Part shown: positions 63,019-64,000 of the stretch, piece by piece
Layout of the letters: each line of letters opens with the position of its first letter
Position numbering within the stretch: position 1 is the first letter of the stretch
DNA from: Ignavibacteriae bacterium HGW-Ignavibacteriae-1
Lineage (GTDB): Bacteria > Bacteroidota > Ignavibacteria > Kapaibacteriales > UBA2268
NCBI GenBank assembly: GCA_002839825.1
Contig: PGYU01000005.1
Location: 124,001-188,000, forward strand
Length of the DNA: 64,000 bases
Direction of reading: 5' to 3'
Translations under genes and position numbers: made by a program
Notes under the pieces: model-generated
Told to the model about the DNA's origin: nothing
Databases searched by the model: none
Seen by the model: only the letters and a program-made list of their open reading frames with translations

Positions 63019-64000
63019 TCACGTTTTGATTTGGGCAATATTATTTTTGGGCAACATAAAAGCCAAAATAACGACGAAAATGCCAATTATACTAACAAAT
63101 AGAAATGAACTCATATAGCTTTGAATGCTGTTGCCCAGACTTGTTATCAATGCTCCCAGCAGTGCAGCACTAATGATTTGTCCTGTTCCCGTAGAAACCG
63201 TGACTACGCCTTGCCCTGATGCTCGCATGCCTCTATCGGTGTTGCTATTGACTAAAAATCTGAGTGGGGCACCCAATAATGCAGCTAAACTGAGCCCTAT
63301 CAAAATTCCGCCCGAATACATCCAATAAAGTTCGTCGCCTTTGAACCCAACAAGTAGGAATCCGAATGAAGTCAGTAAACCCGCTATCATTAGCGTTAAT
63401 CTTGGTCCAATTTTATCGGTAGCTCTCCCTGAGAGTAATGCTCCAATCAACATCGCAACTACCATTGGTATCAACATGAAACTTGCTGTCGAATCAGATA
63501 CTCCGAAAGTTTTAGTCAACATCGAGGGGACAAAAATTACAGCTGCTTCAGCCAAACCTGCACATAGCCCCAAAAGGAAAGTCAGTCTCAGAACCGGATT
63601 TTGGAGCAGTTCAATTTTGATTATACCGTCTTCGGCTTTTTCTTCAACTTTGTAAAATATTGGCAAAGCTATAATAGCATAAAGCACAAAAGGCAAAACT
63701 TGCCAAGATACAATGCTATTCAAAAAATTATCGGATTCGATTCTGTTTATTCCGATTGATAATGCGGCGAGTGCACTAATGAGCAAAAAAGTGCCAAGGA
63801 GGTCAAATTTCTTCCTCCTTTTTTTGACAAGTGACGGGAGTAAAGTCCTTGAAAAATATATGACAACGATGGCAATTGGAATGTTAATAACAAATATAAA
63901 TTGCCAATTATACATCAACAAAAGTCCGCCAACAATTGGTCCAATTATAAATGCTAAACCAAAAACGGCTCCAATCATACCGAGAGCGGAGCCTTGTTTT
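63019..64000 (-). CDS. MFS drug-efflux transporter, C-terminal part
   Basis: Reads off the window edge; the frame is open to 64000, so the visible ATG at 63978 is internal. The leading KQGSALGMIGAVFGLAFIIGPIVGG is MFS motif C (drug:H+ antiporter DHA2/EmrB type), followed by about nine membrane segments and a second-half motif MLIGALLSGRATDKIGPR. Exports a drug-like compound. Stop is 33 bp before the sugar dehydrogenase, so possibly the same operon. Confidence 0.88.
   Translation of the reverse strand, partial: KQGSALGMIGAVFGLAFIIGPIVGGLLLMYNWQFIFVINIPIAIVVIYFSRTLLPSLVKKRRKKFDLLGTFLLISALAALSIGINRIESDNFLNSIVSWQVLPFVLYAIIALPIFYKVEEKAEDGIIKIELLQNPVLRLTFLLGLCAGLAEAAVIFVPSMLTKTFGVSDSTASFMLIPMVVAMLIGALLSGRATDKIGPRLTLMIAGLLTSFGFLLVGFKGDELYWMYSGGILIGLSLAALLGAPLRFLVNSNTDRGMRASGQGVVTVSTGTGQIISAALLGALITSLGNSIQSYMSSFLFVSIIGIFVVILAFMLPKNNIAQIKT

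Overview
The window reads as chromosomal DNA of an AT-rich, free-living member of the Bacteroidota/Chlorobi (FCB) group, plausibly a Kapabacteria- or Ignavibacteria-like lineage; the group is well supported and the exact lineage is inference. Five secreted proteins end in a type A type IX secretion (T9SS) sorting domain. Many genes are preceded by the Bacteroidota-type promoter (TTG, 18-20 bp, TAnnTTTG). DUF1501/DUF1800 proteins, choice-of-anchor-D repeats, a TonB-dependent receptor, ThyX, a membrane pyrophosphatase and Rex fit the same group. No phage, insertion sequence or CRISPR array was seen.

Region 1 (1-8.2 kb) is a run of small, mostly minus-strand accessory genes: DUF2200, a T9SS trypsin-like protease, two 84%-identical GNAT acetyltransferases, a Bor-like lipoprotein, an ArsR/SRPBCC/DUF998/DUF998 operon, an XRE-pentapeptide fusion and a PEGA lipoprotein. 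They are separated by repeats. Region 2 (8.3-14.4 kb) is a tight four-gene minus-strand operon: a proteasome-like Ntn hydrolase with a predicted N-terminal Ser, a KAP P-loop NTPase, a type IIG-like restriction/methyltransferase and a SLOG-like protein. It looks like a defence island and is the best candidate for an undescribed system. Region 3 (14.4-15.8 kb) has two small genes among tandem and palindromic repeats, including the second copy of a ~67-nt element that also sits in the leader of the Bor-like gene.

Region 4 (15.8-21.8 kb) holds groES-groEL under a perfect CIRCE operator, a divergent sigma/anti-sigma/cytochrome P460 cluster, a glutamine synthetase and a small membrane protein. Region 5 (21.8-32 kb) is one long minus-strand operon: OmpA-type barrel protein, DUF1800, DUF1501-T9SS and a 1664-residue LamG/choice-of-anchor-D/T9SS protein. 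Region 6 (32-44 kb) has a PEGA lipoprotein, a RIC iron-sulfur repair protein, a PUA/EVE-like protein, a tRNA with CAU anticodon, a lipoprotein pseudogene, a 1.3-kDa-residue T9SS protein, a CPBP protease and a TonB receptor with its lipoprotein.

Region 7 (44-64 kb) is mostly housekeeping: Rex and a dihydroorotate dehydrogenase-like protein, HPr-enzyme I, a Sua5/YrdC protein, glucan phosphorylase, a two-lipoyl E2 acyltransferase, two LolA-like proteins, ThyX, a lipoprotein gene pair, a second CPBP protease, a K+-type pyrophosphatase, and a sugar dehydrogenase/MeaB/RdgB operon behind a truncated MFS transporter.
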